NCBI GenBank assembly: GCA_900544395.1
Contig: UQVC01000003.1
Span: 50,754 to 114,753 of the forward strand
Source of the DNA: an uncultured Ruminococcus sp.
Lineage (GTDB): Bacteria > Bacillota > Clostridia > Lachnospirales > Lachnospiraceae
DNA: 64,000 nucleotides
Reading direction: 5' to 3'
The notes under the pieces are model-generated. The model worked only from the letters and a program-made list of their open reading frames with translations, had not been told where the DNA came from and did not search any database. The position numbers and the translations under genes are program-made. This document shows positions 16,524 through 24,624 of this stretch, in pieces (within the stretch, counting starts at the first letter, position 1; every line of letters begins with the position of its first letter).

Positions 16524-16979
16524 TTAATGTTTTTTCTTAAAAAACTGCCAGATCAGACAAAGGATCAGAAGTGGAAGCAATACCGGAAGCAGCAGTCGGA
16601 TCAATCCTGTCACGATAGAAATGATCAGCACAATGCCGAAAATTACTGCCAGGATTATCAATGCAATCTTCCACCATGGAAATTTCAATTCCCGAAACTG
16701 CATATTGGTTCTCTCTGTGTCTTCTCCATCATTGTCATACTCACGACTGCCCGACTCATTGATAATGGAATCATCCGTCCCATCCTGAGCATCCGAGATC
16801 GTCCTTGCAAGGATCCAGGGATCTCCCAGAAGATCCAGTACTTCCTTTTCTGATTTTCCGCTTTGTATCTCTCCTTCTATATAACTACGATAATATTCTA
16901 TATTCTCCAAAACAGATTCAGCACTTACTCTTCCACTCAGTGCAATGCGCAGTTCTTCCAGAAATTCTTTTTGAGACAT
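16524..16979 (-). CDS. DUF1700/HAAS-type membrane protein
   Basis: A 151-aa protein with an N-terminal helical domain MSQKEFLEELRIALSGRV followed by YYRSYIEGEIQSGKSEKEVL and LGDPWILARTI, the pattern of DUF1700/HAAS proteins, then a linker and two C-terminal transmembrane helices (about 103-145). Such proteins often pair with a PadR regulator that binds the helical domain; no PadR gene is adjacent. The start at 16979 has GGAGG 8 nt upstream; the longer frame begins with GTG inside the ribosome site. Confidence 0.8.
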   Translation of the reverse strand: MSQKEFLEELRIALSGRVSAESVLENIEYYRSYIEGEIQSGKSEKEVLDLLGDPWILARTISDAQDGTDDSIINESGSREYDNDGEDTERTNMQFRELKFPWWKIALIILAVIFGIVLIISIVTGLIRLLLPVLLPLLILCLIWQFFKKKH

Positions 16980-17217
16980 CTCGTTTTCCTCCACTTTTCT
17001 TGTGTTTTGTTTATTATATCAATTTCCGTTTCTCCTTACAACCGCGACTTCTTTGTTCACAATTTATTCATTTATCATTCAAAATTCTTTCATTTTATTA
17101 ACATTGTTTCTTCATTTCTTCTGATTATACTATAATTATCAAATGAACAATCAACATTTGAATACGAAAGATGTCGTATAGTAGTTATACTATTTGAATA
17201 AACTTTTTCATAATACT

Positions 17218-17278
17218 CGCCAGGGACTGAACACTCAGTCACCTGGCATCCTCCCTGTTTACAGGGATTTTTTTATTT
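17218..17278 (+). terminator. Plus-strand hairpin and terminator facing the pseudokinase gene
   Basis: A hairpin with arms GCCAGG-ACTGA and TCAGT-CCTGGC (about 17219-17248) is followed by CCCTG/CAGGG and a T7 run (about 17253-17273) on the plus strand. The T7 run is the reverse of the Lys-rich end of the minus-strand gene. It should end a plus-strand transcript entering from 17100-17215, where TATACT/TATAAT boxes occur but no coding frame. The 279-nt gap 16980-17258 holds nothing else that I recognise. Confidence 0.5.
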
Positions 17279-17858
17279 TCTGCAGCGGATTTCCAGCTTT
17301 TACAGGATATGGAAGCCTTTTTAAAACCTGCTCAAATTCCTCATATGGCTTTTTTCCATTTTCCCCAGTACATTTTTGGATCACCAATGTCATCCACACT
17401 TCTTCCCGCCACGACAATTTTGGCACTGCTTCTGTGGATGCCAGCAAAAACTGGAATAACTTCCCCAACCCATACAGATCCATTCCAATGGCCATATTTC
17501 TCCTCTTGTTTCCCTTTGGCATTACAAAATGTTCCCTTACTGCAGGAAGCTGCATTTTTTTCATCACGAAGGCATTGCCTGCCGCCCCCAAATCCAGCAA
17601 AAACAATTGTTCCTCCTTTGTCACAACTACACTGTATGGACTTAAATATCGGTAACATTGTGCCCTTTTGCTTCTGTGATAACAATCCATCTGTCTGCAT
17701 AACATTCGAAACCACTGAAATAGCAATTCCTTGGGAACTTTCTTCCTGCCTCTGATCCGCTCTATCAAAACCTGTCCCCTTACGTAGTCCATCGCCGGCC
17801 TGCACTTTCCTCCATGTTCAATAAACCGTACTACATCGTATCCTTTTTCGCCGCTCAA
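17259..17858 (-). CDS. Minimal protein-kinase-fold protein lacking the N-lobe and catalytic residues
   Basis: A 199-aa protein that reads like the C-lobe of a bacterial Ser/Thr kinase. MDYVRGQVL (23-31) aligns with the hinge. YRYLSPYS (69-76) aligns with the catalytic loop YRDLKPSN but lacks its Asp, Lys and Asn. LLDLG (87-91) stands for DFG, MDLYGLGKLFQFLL (126-139) for DIYSLG, and VIQKCT(159-164)...PYEEFEQVL for the last helices. The glycine loop and N-lobe lysine are absent. The start is TTG with AAAGGAG 5 nt upstream. It is probably a pseudokinase scaffold or sensor; the partner is unknown and no operon partner is adjacent. The family match is by eye. Confidence 0.6.
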   Translation of the reverse strand: MSGEKGYDVVRFIEHGGKCRPAMDYVRGQVLIERIRGRKKVPKELLFQWFRMLCRQMDCYHRSKRAQCYRYLSPYSVVVTKEEQLFLLDLGAAGNAFVMKKMQLPAVREHFVMPKGNKRRNMAIGMDLYGLGKLFQFLLASTEAVPKLSWREEVWMTLVIQKCTGENGKKPYEEFEQVLKRLPYPVKAGNPLQKIKKSL

Positions 17859-17995
17859 TCTTTCTCCTTTCTTTGCTCTGTTTTCTTTCTTATCTGTGTG
17901 AATCCCGGATCCGAATGAATCCTTTTAGAATGAGAGACTGCCTCTCTGTGAATAAAGAATATAAAAAGTACTTGTATCTTACTTGATTTTTTCAA

Positions 17996-18027
17996 AAAAT
18001 GCAAGCACTTTTACGCACTTGCATTTT
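17996..18027 (-). terminator. Terminator of the glf-gtrA operon
   Basis: Stem AAAATGCAAG/CTTGCATTTT (17996-18005 with 18018-18027) with a T-rich tail on the minus strand, 10 nt after the GtrA stop. Confidence 0.88.
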
Positions 18028-18037
18028 CCTGTTTCTG

Positions 18038-18436
18038 TTATTTTTCTAAAACCAATTTTCTGGTAATAAAATTGTATACCATCACGATTGCTGTAGCAAT
18101 GATCTTCGCGATCATATAGAAAATTCCCGCCAGATCTACCGCAATCCACATGACCAGCTGGTTGATCCCAAGTCCAATGACACTTAGGATAATAAAAATA
18201 ACAAACTCTGCCTTTTTGCTCCGGTCTTTATCAACATCGAACACCCAGTGTACGCTTAAAATGTAGTTATAGATCACAGACACTGCAAATGAGATCCCAC
18301 TGGAGATCAGATAGTTGATCCCTGCAACTTCTGTCAAAAGGATCATCACTGCATAATCGATCACAAACGCGCTTCCACCTACAAATGCGAATCGGATGAT
18401 CTGTCTGAACAGATTCTTTTTCTTATTTTTCTCCAT
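18038..18436 (-). CDS. GtrA family membrane protein
   Basis: A 132-aa protein with four transmembrane helices and the GtrA features FVGGSAFVIDYAVM and a conserved NYILSVHWVF. GtrA proteins help move lipid-linked sugars or take part in cell-wall glycan and teichoic acid decoration. It follows the UDP-galactopyranose mutase gene by 22 nt, consistent with galactofuranose-containing surface glycan synthesis. Confidence 0.92.
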   Translation of the reverse strand: MEKNKKKNLFRQIIRFAFVGGSAFVIDYAVMILLTEVAGINYLISSGISFAVSVIYNYILSVHWVFDVDKDRSKKAEFVIFIILSVIGLGINQLVMWIAVDLAGIFYMIAKIIATAIVMVYNFITRKLVLEK

Positions 18437-18458
18437 CTTTTTACTCTTTCCTGCTCTC

Positions 18459-19562
18459 TTACACTTCCATTGTTTCCAGTTTTTTCAAAGCTGCCTCGAT
18501 CACTTTGTCCATATCATAATATTTGTAATCCCCAAGACGACCTCCAAAGATCACATTGTTTTCTTTGGCAGCAAGTTCCTGATATTTCTGGAACAATTCT
18601 GTATTTTTCTCATCATTGACAGGATAATACGGTTCCATTCCCACTTTCCACTCTGAGGAATATTCTCTGGAGATCACGGTCTTTTCCTGCTGGCCGAACT
18701 CAAAATGCTTATGCTCAATGATCCTTGTATATGGAACTTCTCTTTCGGTATAATTCACAACCGCATTTCCCTGATAATTCTCACAATCCAAAACTTCTGT
18801 CTCAAACCGTACAGATCGATATTCCAACGCACCCAGCTGATACCCGAAATATTCATCGATCATTCCCGTAAAAATAATGTTTTCGGCAATTTCCGGATGT
18901 TCTTTTCGGAATGCAAAAAAGTCCGTTCCTGTCCTGACCTCGACTCCTTCCAGCATCTTCTCTACAATTCCATTGTAACCGCCGATCGGGATCCCCTGGT
19001 AACGGTCATTAAAGTAATTGTTATCATATGTAAAACGAAATGGAAGCCGTTTGATGATAAACGCCGGAAGCTCTTTACAGTCACGTCCCCACTGCTTCTC
19101 TGTATATCCTTTGATCAGTTTTTCGTAAACATCTCTTCCGCCAAGTGATAATGCCTGCTCTTCCAGATTTTGGGGTTCTGTGATCCCACATTCTGCCACC
19201 TGCTTTGCGATCATTTCTTTTGCTTCCTCCGGAGTGCGGATTCCCCACATCTTGCTGAAGGTATTCATATTAAACGGAAGATTATATAATTCGTCCTTAT
19301 ATACTGCGATCGGAGAATTGATATAATTGTTAAACTCCGCAAACTGATTGATATATTCCCATACCTTTTTATTCGAAGTGTGGAAAATATGGGCACCATA
19401 TTTGTGTACGTGGATTCCTTCTGTCTCTTCGCAGTAAATATTTCCTGCAATATGATCTCTTCTGTCAATCACAAGACAGCGCTTTCCCTTTTTATGAAGT
19501 TCATGCGCCATCACAGCGCCATATAATCCCGCTCCTACAATCAAATAATCATACTGATACAT
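18459..19562 (-). CDS. glf: UDP-galactopyranose mutase
   Basis: FAD-dependent enzyme of 367 aa converting UDP-galactopyranose to UDP-galactofuranose for surface polysaccharides. The FAD-binding motif DYLIVGAGLYGAVMAHEL, the conserved YGAHIFHTSNKKVWEYIN, KGYTEKQWG and the C-terminal FGGRLGDYKYYDMD are all present. The start at 19562 has GGAGG 8 nt upstream; the longer frame adds 39 non-family residues. It is followed by gtrA. Confidence 0.97.
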   Translation of the reverse strand: MYQYDYLIVGAGLYGAVMAHELHKKGKRCLVIDRRDHIAGNIYCEETEGIHVHKYGAHIFHTSNKKVWEYINQFAEFNNYINSPIAVYKDELYNLPFNMNTFSKMWGIRTPEEAKEMIAKQVAECGITEPQNLEEQALSLGGRDVYEKLIKGYTEKQWGRDCKELPAFIIKRLPFRFTYDNNYFNDRYQGIPIGGYNGIVEKMLEGVEVRTGTDFFAFRKEHPEIAENIIFTGMIDEYFGYQLGALEYRSVRFETEVLDCENYQGNAVVNYTEREVPYTRIIEHKHFEFGQQEKTVISREYSSEWKVGMEPYYPVNDEKNTELFQKYQELAAKENNVIFGGRLGDYKYYDMDKVIEAALKKLETMEV

Positions 19563-19617
19563 GTATCTTCCTCCATCTTTTCCGCGGCAGACCCTTCTGC
19601 CACATACAATCCGGATT

Positions 19618-19646
19618 ATTATAACACCTTCTGTTGTGTCTGTACA
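19618..19646 (-). promoter_or_regulatory. glf promoter
   Basis: Minus-strand TGTACA (19641-19646), a 17-bp spacer and TATAAT (19618-19623), about 55 nt before the glf ATG. Confidence 0.6.
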
Positions 19647-19721
19647 TATCCGCCCGAAAATCCTTAAAAAAATGTCCAAAAAGGTATTGAAAAAACTTTT
19701 TTATTTTTTTGAAAAAAGTTG

Positions 19722-19750
19722 TTGACAAATCAATCCTTTCAGGTTATACT
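19722..19750 (+). promoter_or_regulatory. tRNA-Arg promoter
   Basis: Plus-strand TTGACA (19722-19727), a 17-bp spacer and TATACT (19745-19750), about 30 nt before tRNA-Arg. Confidence 0.85.
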
Positions 19751-19782
19751 TAGTTTCGTTGTGAACGACATGTTCTTAACAC

Positions 19783-19856
19783 GTGCGATTAGCTCAGCTG
19801 GATAGAGCGTCTGGCTACGGACCAGAAGGTCGGGAGTTCGAATCTTCTATCGCACG
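19783..19856 (+). tRNA. tRNA-Arg(ACG)
   Basis: A 74-nt cloverleaf: acceptor GTGCGAT/ATCGCAC with G discriminator, D-arm GCTCAGCTGGATAGAGC, anticodon stem TCTGG/CCAGA around loop CTACGGA (anticodon ACG, read as ICG after deamination, decoding CGU/C/A), and T-arm with GTTCGAATC. CCA is not encoded. It is monocistronic, with its own promoter and terminator. Confidence 0.95.
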
Positions 19857-19858
19857 CT

Positions 19859-19890
19859 AACCTCTGCAGATTTTATGCAGAGGTTTTTTT
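19859..19890 (+). terminator. tRNA-Arg terminator
   Basis: A perfect 10-bp stem AACCTCTGCA/TGCAGAGGTT (19859-19868 with 19876-19885) running into TTTTTTT, 2 nt after the tRNA. Confidence 0.93.
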
Positions 19891-19944
19891 GTGTTTTCTT
19901 ATCAGTTCATACTAACTAACTTTTTTCATTTTCAGTCTAGTCAC

Positions 19945-19990
19945 ATTCAATATCTTGTGTTATAATTTTCAAATCTACTATATTTTGTAT
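19945..19990 (+). promoter_or_regulatory. Tandem NrdR-like boxes at the nrdAB promoter
   Basis: Box 1 ATTCAATATCTTGTGT (19945-19960) matches the NrdR consensus ACACWATATMTWGTGT at 14 of 16 positions; box 2 CTACTATATTTTGTAT (19975-19990) matches at 12. Their centres are 30 bp apart, close to three helical turns, and the -10 TATAAT (19961-19966) lies between them. This is the classic arrangement for NrdR repression of ribonucleotide reductase genes. Confidence 0.7.
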
Positions 19991-20026
19991 TTTTATTATG
20001 TATTAAATTTGAAAAGGAGACACTTC

Positions 20027-22318
20027 ATGCAACCAATTGCATTCACCAATATTTTGAATAACGCACATTTATTGGAAGTATTTTCAGACACACTTCCCTC
20101 AGAATCTCTTCAGAAACTGGACATAGTTCTCTCAAATATTCAACAGGATTTCCCAGAGGCCTGCTATTCTCTGAACAACTTAACTCGCAAATTTCACAGT
20201 TTTCTCACTCCACAGAGTACCTGTGAACAAAAGCTGGAGCATCTTTCTTTGGCAGCTGCAGAACTGACCACTGCCGAAGCTCCAAAATGGGAGTTCATCG
20301 CGGCAAGGCTTTTGTATTTCCACTTTGATCTTCAATTAAAACAGGAGGAAGCGCACAGAGGTCTTTCTGATTTTTATGAAAAACTCGTCTATCTGACCGA
20401 ACAGAAACTATATGGTTCCTATATCCTGGAACATTACACACCGGAAGAGATTTCCACTGCCGCATCGTATTGTGTTCCTGCGCGCAACCACCTTTTTACT
20501 TTTTCCGGTCTGGATCTGCTGCTGAAACGCTACGTGATCCGCACCCATGACCACATCCCACTGGAATCACCTCAGGAAATGTTTCTTGGGATCGCCCTGC
20601 ATCTGGCTATGAATGAAACACACAACCGGATGCTCTGGGTCAAAAAATTCTACGATATATTAAGCCAACTGGAAGTAACCATGGCAACCCCTACGCTCTC
20701 CAATGCCCGCAAACCATATCATCAGCTGTCCAGCTGTTTCATTGATACCGTACCGGACAGTCTGGAAGGCATTTACCGAAGTATCGACAATTTTGCACAA
20801 GTCAGCAAATTCGGCGGCGGTATGGGACTGTATTTCGGAAAAGTACGGGCAAGCGGCAGCGATATCCGGGGCTTTCAAGGCGCTGCTGGCGGTGTGATCC
20901 GCTGGATCCGTCTGGTCAATGACACAGCCGTGGCGGTAGACCAACTCGGAATGCGGCAGGGCGCTGTCGCGGTTTATCTAGATGTATGGCACAAAGATCT
21001 TCCAGAGTTTCTTCAGCTTCGCACCAACAACGGCGATGACCGGATGAAAGCTCACGACGTGTTTCCTGCGGTCTGCTATCCGGATCTTTTCTGGAAGCTG
21101 GCAAAAGAAGATATGGATCAGGAATGGCATCTGATGTGTCCTCATGAGATTTTCCAGATCAAAGGATATCATCTGGAAGACTTTTTCGGCGAAGAATGGG
21201 AGCGCCGCTATCTGGACTGTGTACAGGACTTACGCATTTCCAAAAGAACCGTCACGGTCAAAGATATCATCCGCCTTGTCCTTCGTTCAGCCGCAGAAAC
21301 CGGAACCCCGTTTACTTTCAATCGAGATACGGTCAACCGAATGAATCCAAACGGACATGCCGGCAAAATCTACTGCTCCAATCTCTGTACAGAAATCGCA
21401 CAAAATATGCAGGCCATCGAAGAAGTAACAAAAGAAATTCAGACTATGGACGGGGATCCCGTTGTGGTCACTGTCACAAAACCCGGAGAATTTGTGGTGT
21501 GCAACCTTGCCAGCCTCTCTCTTGGCCATCTCCCGGTAGAAGATCCTTCTTATATGGAAGAAATCGTTGCAACAGCGATCCGTGCCCTGGATAATGTGAT
21601 CGATCTGAACTTCTATCCGACACCTTATGCAAAACTGACGAACCAAAAGTACCGAAGTATTGGTCTTGGTGTCAGTGGGTACCACCATATGCTGGCAAAA
21701 CATGGGATCATCTGGGAAAGTGAAGAACATCTGGCATTTGCGGATAAGGTATTTGAGACAATCAACTATGCTGCGATTCTTGCAAGCACCAATCTCGCGG
21801 CAGAAAAAGGCTCCTATTCTCTTTTTGATGGAAGCGACTGGCAAACCGGCGCCTATTTTGAAAAAAGAAACTATCACTCTGAAAAATGGCTTGCCTTAAG
21901 ACAAAAAGTGGCTGCCCAGGGAATGCGCAACGCCTATCTGCTGGCTGTTGCTCCGACCAGCAGCACCAGCATTCTCTCCGGAACAACAGCCGGGCTGGAT
22001 CCGATCATGAAACGCTATTTTCTGGAAGAGAAAAAAGGCAGCATGCTCCCAAGAGTCGCTCCGGAATTATCTCCCGCCACTTACTGGTACTACAAAAACG
22101 CCCATCTGATCGATCAGAATTTCAGTATCCGCGCCTGTGGCGTTCGTCAGCGTCATATCGATCAGGCGCAAAGCATGAACATCTATATTACAAATGATTT
22201 TACCATGCGCCAGATTTTCAATCTCTATCTCAAAGCATGGGAAGAGGGAGTCAAGACGATTTATTATGTAAGAAGCAAATCACTGGAAGTAGAAGAATGT
22301 GAAAGCTGCTCTTCCTGA
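20027..22318 (+). CDS. nrdA: Class I ribonucleoside-diphosphate reductase, alpha subunit
   Basis: The 763-aa catalytic subunit reduces ribonucleoside diphosphates to deoxyribonucleotides using a radical from the beta subunit. Visible are QLSSCFIDTVPDS (redox Cys), the active-site NLCTEIAQ (Asn, thiyl Cys, Glu) and a C-terminal thioredoxin-facing CESC. The N-terminal ~95 residues have the length of an ATP cone but lack the usual KRDG start, so allosteric activity control may be altered. The start at 20027 has AAAGGAG 7 nt upstream. nrdB follows after 25 nt. It is one of few plus-strand genes here. Confidence 0.94.
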   Translation: MQPIAFTNILNNAHLLEVFSDTLPSESLQKLDIVLSNIQQDFPEACYSLNNLTRKFHSFLTPQSTCEQKLEHLSLAAAELTTAEAPKWEFIAARLLYFHFDLQLKQEEAHRGLSDFYEKLVYLTEQKLYGSYILEHYTPEEISTAASYCVPARNHLFTFSGLDLLLKRYVIRTHDHIPLESPQEMFLGIALHLAMNETHNRMLWVKKFYDILSQLEVTMATPTLSNARKPYHQLSSCFIDTVPDSLEGIYRSIDNFAQVSKFGGGMGLYFGKVRASGSDIRGFQGAAGGVIRWIRLVNDTAVAVDQLGMRQGAVAVYLDVWHKDLPEFLQLRTNNGDDRMKAHDVFPAVCYPDLFWKLAKEDMDQEWHLMCPHEIFQIKGYHLEDFFGEEWERRYLDCVQDLRISKRTVTVKDIIRLVLRSAAETGTPFTFNRDTVNRMNPNGHAGKIYCSNLCTEIAQNMQAIEEVTKEIQTMDGDPVVVTVTKPGEFVVCNLASLSLGHLPVEDPSYMEEIVATAIRALDNVIDLNFYPTPYAKLTNQKYRSIGLGVSGYHHMLAKHGIIWESEEHLAFADKVFETINYAAILASTNLAAEKGSYSLFDGSDWQTGAYFEKRNYHSEKWLALRQKVAAQGMRNAYLLAVAPTSSTSILSGTTAGLDPIMKRYFLEEKKGSMLPRVAPELSPATYWYYKNAHLIDQNFSIRACGVRQRHIDQAQSMNIYITNDFTMRQIFNLYLKAWEEGVKTIYYVRSKSLEVEECESCSS

Positions 22319-22343
22319 TCCAGAAATAAGAAGGAGAATTTTT

Positions 22344-23387
22344 ATGTCCGAATTAAAGAAAAAACCGCTCTTCAATCCTGGCGGCGACACAGACGTTCGT
22401 CTCCGCCGCATGATCGGAGGCAATACAACCAACCTCAATGATTTTAATAACCTGCGTTATACCTGGGTAAACACCTGGTACAGGCAGTCCATGAACAACT
22501 TCTGGATTCCGGAGGAGATCAATCTTTCCCAGGATATCAAGGATTATCCGAACCTGACAGAACACGAACGCACTGCATACAACAAGATTTTAAGTTTTCT
22601 GGTATTTTTGGATTCCATCCAGACTGCCAATCTCCCCTGTATCGGAGAATATATCACTGCAAATGAGATCAATCTCTGTCTCTCCATCCAGACCTTTCAG
22701 GAATGCGTCCACAGTCAGAGTTACAGCTATATGCTGGACTCCATCTGCAGTCCGGTGGAGCGAAACGACATTCTCTACCAGTGGAAAAATGATGAACACT
22801 TATTGAGAAGAAACACCTTTATCGGAAATCTGTATAATGAATTTCAGGAACAAAAGGATGAAGCTACACTTCTGAAAGTGATGATGGCAAACTATATTCT
22901 GGAAGGAATCTATTTCTACAGTGGATTCATGTTCTTCTACAATTTAAGCCGCAACGGAAAAATGCCTGGTTCTGCACAGGAAATCCGTTACATCAACCGG
23001 GACGAGAACACCCATCTCTGGCTGTTTCGCAATATGATCCTGGAAATGAAGAAAGAATTTCCACAGCTTTTTGAAAAAGAACAGGTGGAGATTTTGAAAG
23101 AAATGATGATGGAAGGGGTCCGTCAGGAAATTGCCTGGGGGCATTATGTGATCGGAGATCAGATTTCCGGTCTGACAAAAGAAATGATCACGGATTACAT
23201 CCAGTATCTTGGAAACCTGCGCTTTATGAACCTGGGATTTGATCCGATTTACCCGGATCACGTCCAGGAACCGGACAGTATGCGCTGGGTCAGCCAGTAT
23301 TCCAATGCCAATATGGTAAAGACTGACTTCTTCGAAGCCAAAAGTACTGCTTATGCAAAAAGCACCGCTCTGATCGATGATCTGTAA
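22344..23387 (+). CDS. nrdB: Class I ribonucleoside-diphosphate reductase, beta subunit
   Basis: The 347-aa radical-generating subunit. Metal ligands align with E. coli NrdB: Asp in FLDSIQ, Glu and His in ECVHSQSY with the radical tyrosine as the last residue, Glu in EGIYFYSGF, and Glu/His in RDENTHLW. The intact tyrosine argues for a tyrosyl radical (class Ia or Ib). No nrdI or nrdH gene is adjacent, which favours Ia. The start at 22344 follows AGAAGGAGA; the longer frame overlaps nrdA without a ribosome site. Confidence 0.95.
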   Translation: MSELKKKPLFNPGGDTDVRLRRMIGGNTTNLNDFNNLRYTWVNTWYRQSMNNFWIPEEINLSQDIKDYPNLTEHERTAYNKILSFLVFLDSIQTANLPCIGEYITANEINLCLSIQTFQECVHSQSYSYMLDSICSPVERNDILYQWKNDEHLLRRNTFIGNLYNEFQEQKDEATLLKVMMANYILEGIYFYSGFMFFYNLSRNGKMPGSAQEIRYINRDENTHLWLFRNMILEMKKEFPQLFEKEQVEILKEMMMEGVRQEIAWGHYVIGDQISGLTKEMITDYIQYLGNLRFMNLGFDPIYPDHVQEPDSMRWVSQYSNANMVKTDFFEAKSTAYAKSTALIDDL

Positions 23388-23438
23388 AACAGATGCCGGG
23401 AATCTCCTGCTCTTTCGCAGGACTTCCCGGCATCTGTT
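23388..23438. terminator. Bidirectional terminator between nrdB and trpS
   Basis: A perfect 15-bp outer stem AACAGATGCCGGGAA/TTCCCGGCATCTGTT (23388-23402 with 23424-23438) with an inner CTGC/GCAG stem, between the convergent nrdB and trpS genes. Confidence 0.9.
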
Positions 23439-23450
23439 CTTTCTAAATTC

Positions 23451-24542
23451 TTATACTTCTGTTTTAAACTTCTCAGCCTGTGCTGCAATCAGTTCCTGAT
23501 CGTCAAAATAATTGATCTTCATGGATGCTTTCACTTCCTGCAGTGTCTTTTCTGCAACTGCTTCTGCTTTTTCGCTTCCTTTTTTCAGAATCTCATATAC
23601 ATATGGAATATCCTTCTGATACTCTTTTCTGCGGTTTCTGATCGGCTCCAGTTCTGCCTGAAGCACATTGTTCAGGAATCGTTTTACTTTCATGTCTCCA
23701 AGGCCGCCTCTTGTATAGTGGTCTTTTAACTCCTGGAGATTTGCATATTCCGGAAGAAATTCTGCAAAATACTCTGGACGGCAGAATGCATCCAGATAAG
23801 TAAATACGGTATTTCCTTCCAGTTTTCCCGGATCTGACACTTTAATATGTGTCGGATCTGTAAACATACTGAAGACCTTCTTCTGAATCTCATCCGGCTC
23901 TTCCGAAAGATAAATACAATTTCCAAGAGACTTGCTCATCTTTGCCTTTCCATCTGTACCAGGAAGACGCAGACACGCCTGATTCTCCGGAAGCAAAATC
24001 TCCGGTTCTACCAGAGTGTCTCCATAGACAGAATTGAATTTTCTCACGATCTCCTTGGTCTGCTCCAGCATCGGAAGCTGATCTTCCCCAACCGGAACCA
24101 CATTCGCCTTAAATGCAGTGATATCTGCTGCCTGACTGATCGGATAAGTGAAAAAGCCAACCGGAATGCTGGCTTCAAAATTCCGCATCTGAATCTCCGA
24201 TTTTACCGTAGGATTTCTCTGTAATCTGGATACTGTCACCAGGTTCATATAATAAAATGAAAGCTCGCAAAGCTGTGGAATCTGAGACTGGATAAACAGA
24301 GTACATTTTTCCGGATCCAGTCCACATGCCAGATAATCCAGCGCAACCTCGATGATATTCTGACGTACCTTTTCCGGATTGTCCGCATTGTCTGTCAGTG
24401 CCTGTGCATCTGCGATCATCACGAACATCTCATCAAAATCTCCTGTATTCTGCAGCTCTACCCTGCGCTTTAAAGAACCTACATAGTGTCCTACGTGAAG
24501 TCTTCCTGTAGGTCTGTCACCTGTCAGCATAATCTTTCCCAT
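23451..24542 (-). CDS. trpS: Tryptophan-tRNA ligase
   Basis: Class I aminoacyl-tRNA synthetase of 363 aa charging tRNA-Trp. The N-terminus has DRPTGRLHVGHYVGS (the HIGH-type motif HVGH), then DAQALTD, and the second ATP signature KMSKSLGN follows DGKA. Its length is normal for TrpRS. Only about 80 nt separate it from the upstream gene, so there is no room for a T-box leader; a TATAAT (24588-24593) may mark its promoter. Confidence 0.96.
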   Translation of the reverse strand: MGKIMLTGDRPTGRLHVGHYVGSLKRRVELQNTGDFDEMFVMIADAQALTDNADNPEKVRQNIIEVALDYLACGLDPEKCTLFIQSQIPQLCELSFYYMNLVTVSRLQRNPTVKSEIQMRNFEASIPVGFFTYPISQAADITAFKANVVPVGEDQLPMLEQTKEIVRKFNSVYGDTLVEPEILLPENQACLRLPGTDGKAKMSKSLGNCIYLSEEPDEIQKKVFSMFTDPTHIKVSDPGKLEGNTVFTYLDAFCRPEYFAEFLPEYANLQELKDHYTRGGLGDMKVKRFLNNVLQAELEPIRNRRKEYQKDIPYVYEILKKGSEKAEAVAEKTLQEVKASMKINYFDDQELIAAQAEKFKTEV

Positions 24543-24624
24543 AATTAGATACGCTCCTTTATTTCATTTTTCTCATAGTCTGCCCTCATTATAACACCAT
24601 TGTACAGACTTTACCAGAGAAGAT

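Noticed and set aside
19783..19890. tRNA-Arg as an integration site for a mobile element carrying nrdAB
   Set aside because: No integrase, no repeated tRNA 3' end and no composition change; the tRNA has its own terminator and nrdAB looks like a core gene pair with NrdR boxes.
24543..24624. Possible T-box leader before trpS
   Set aside because: Only 82 nt separate trpS from the upstream gene, with no specifier loop, T-box sequence or terminator/antiterminator pair.
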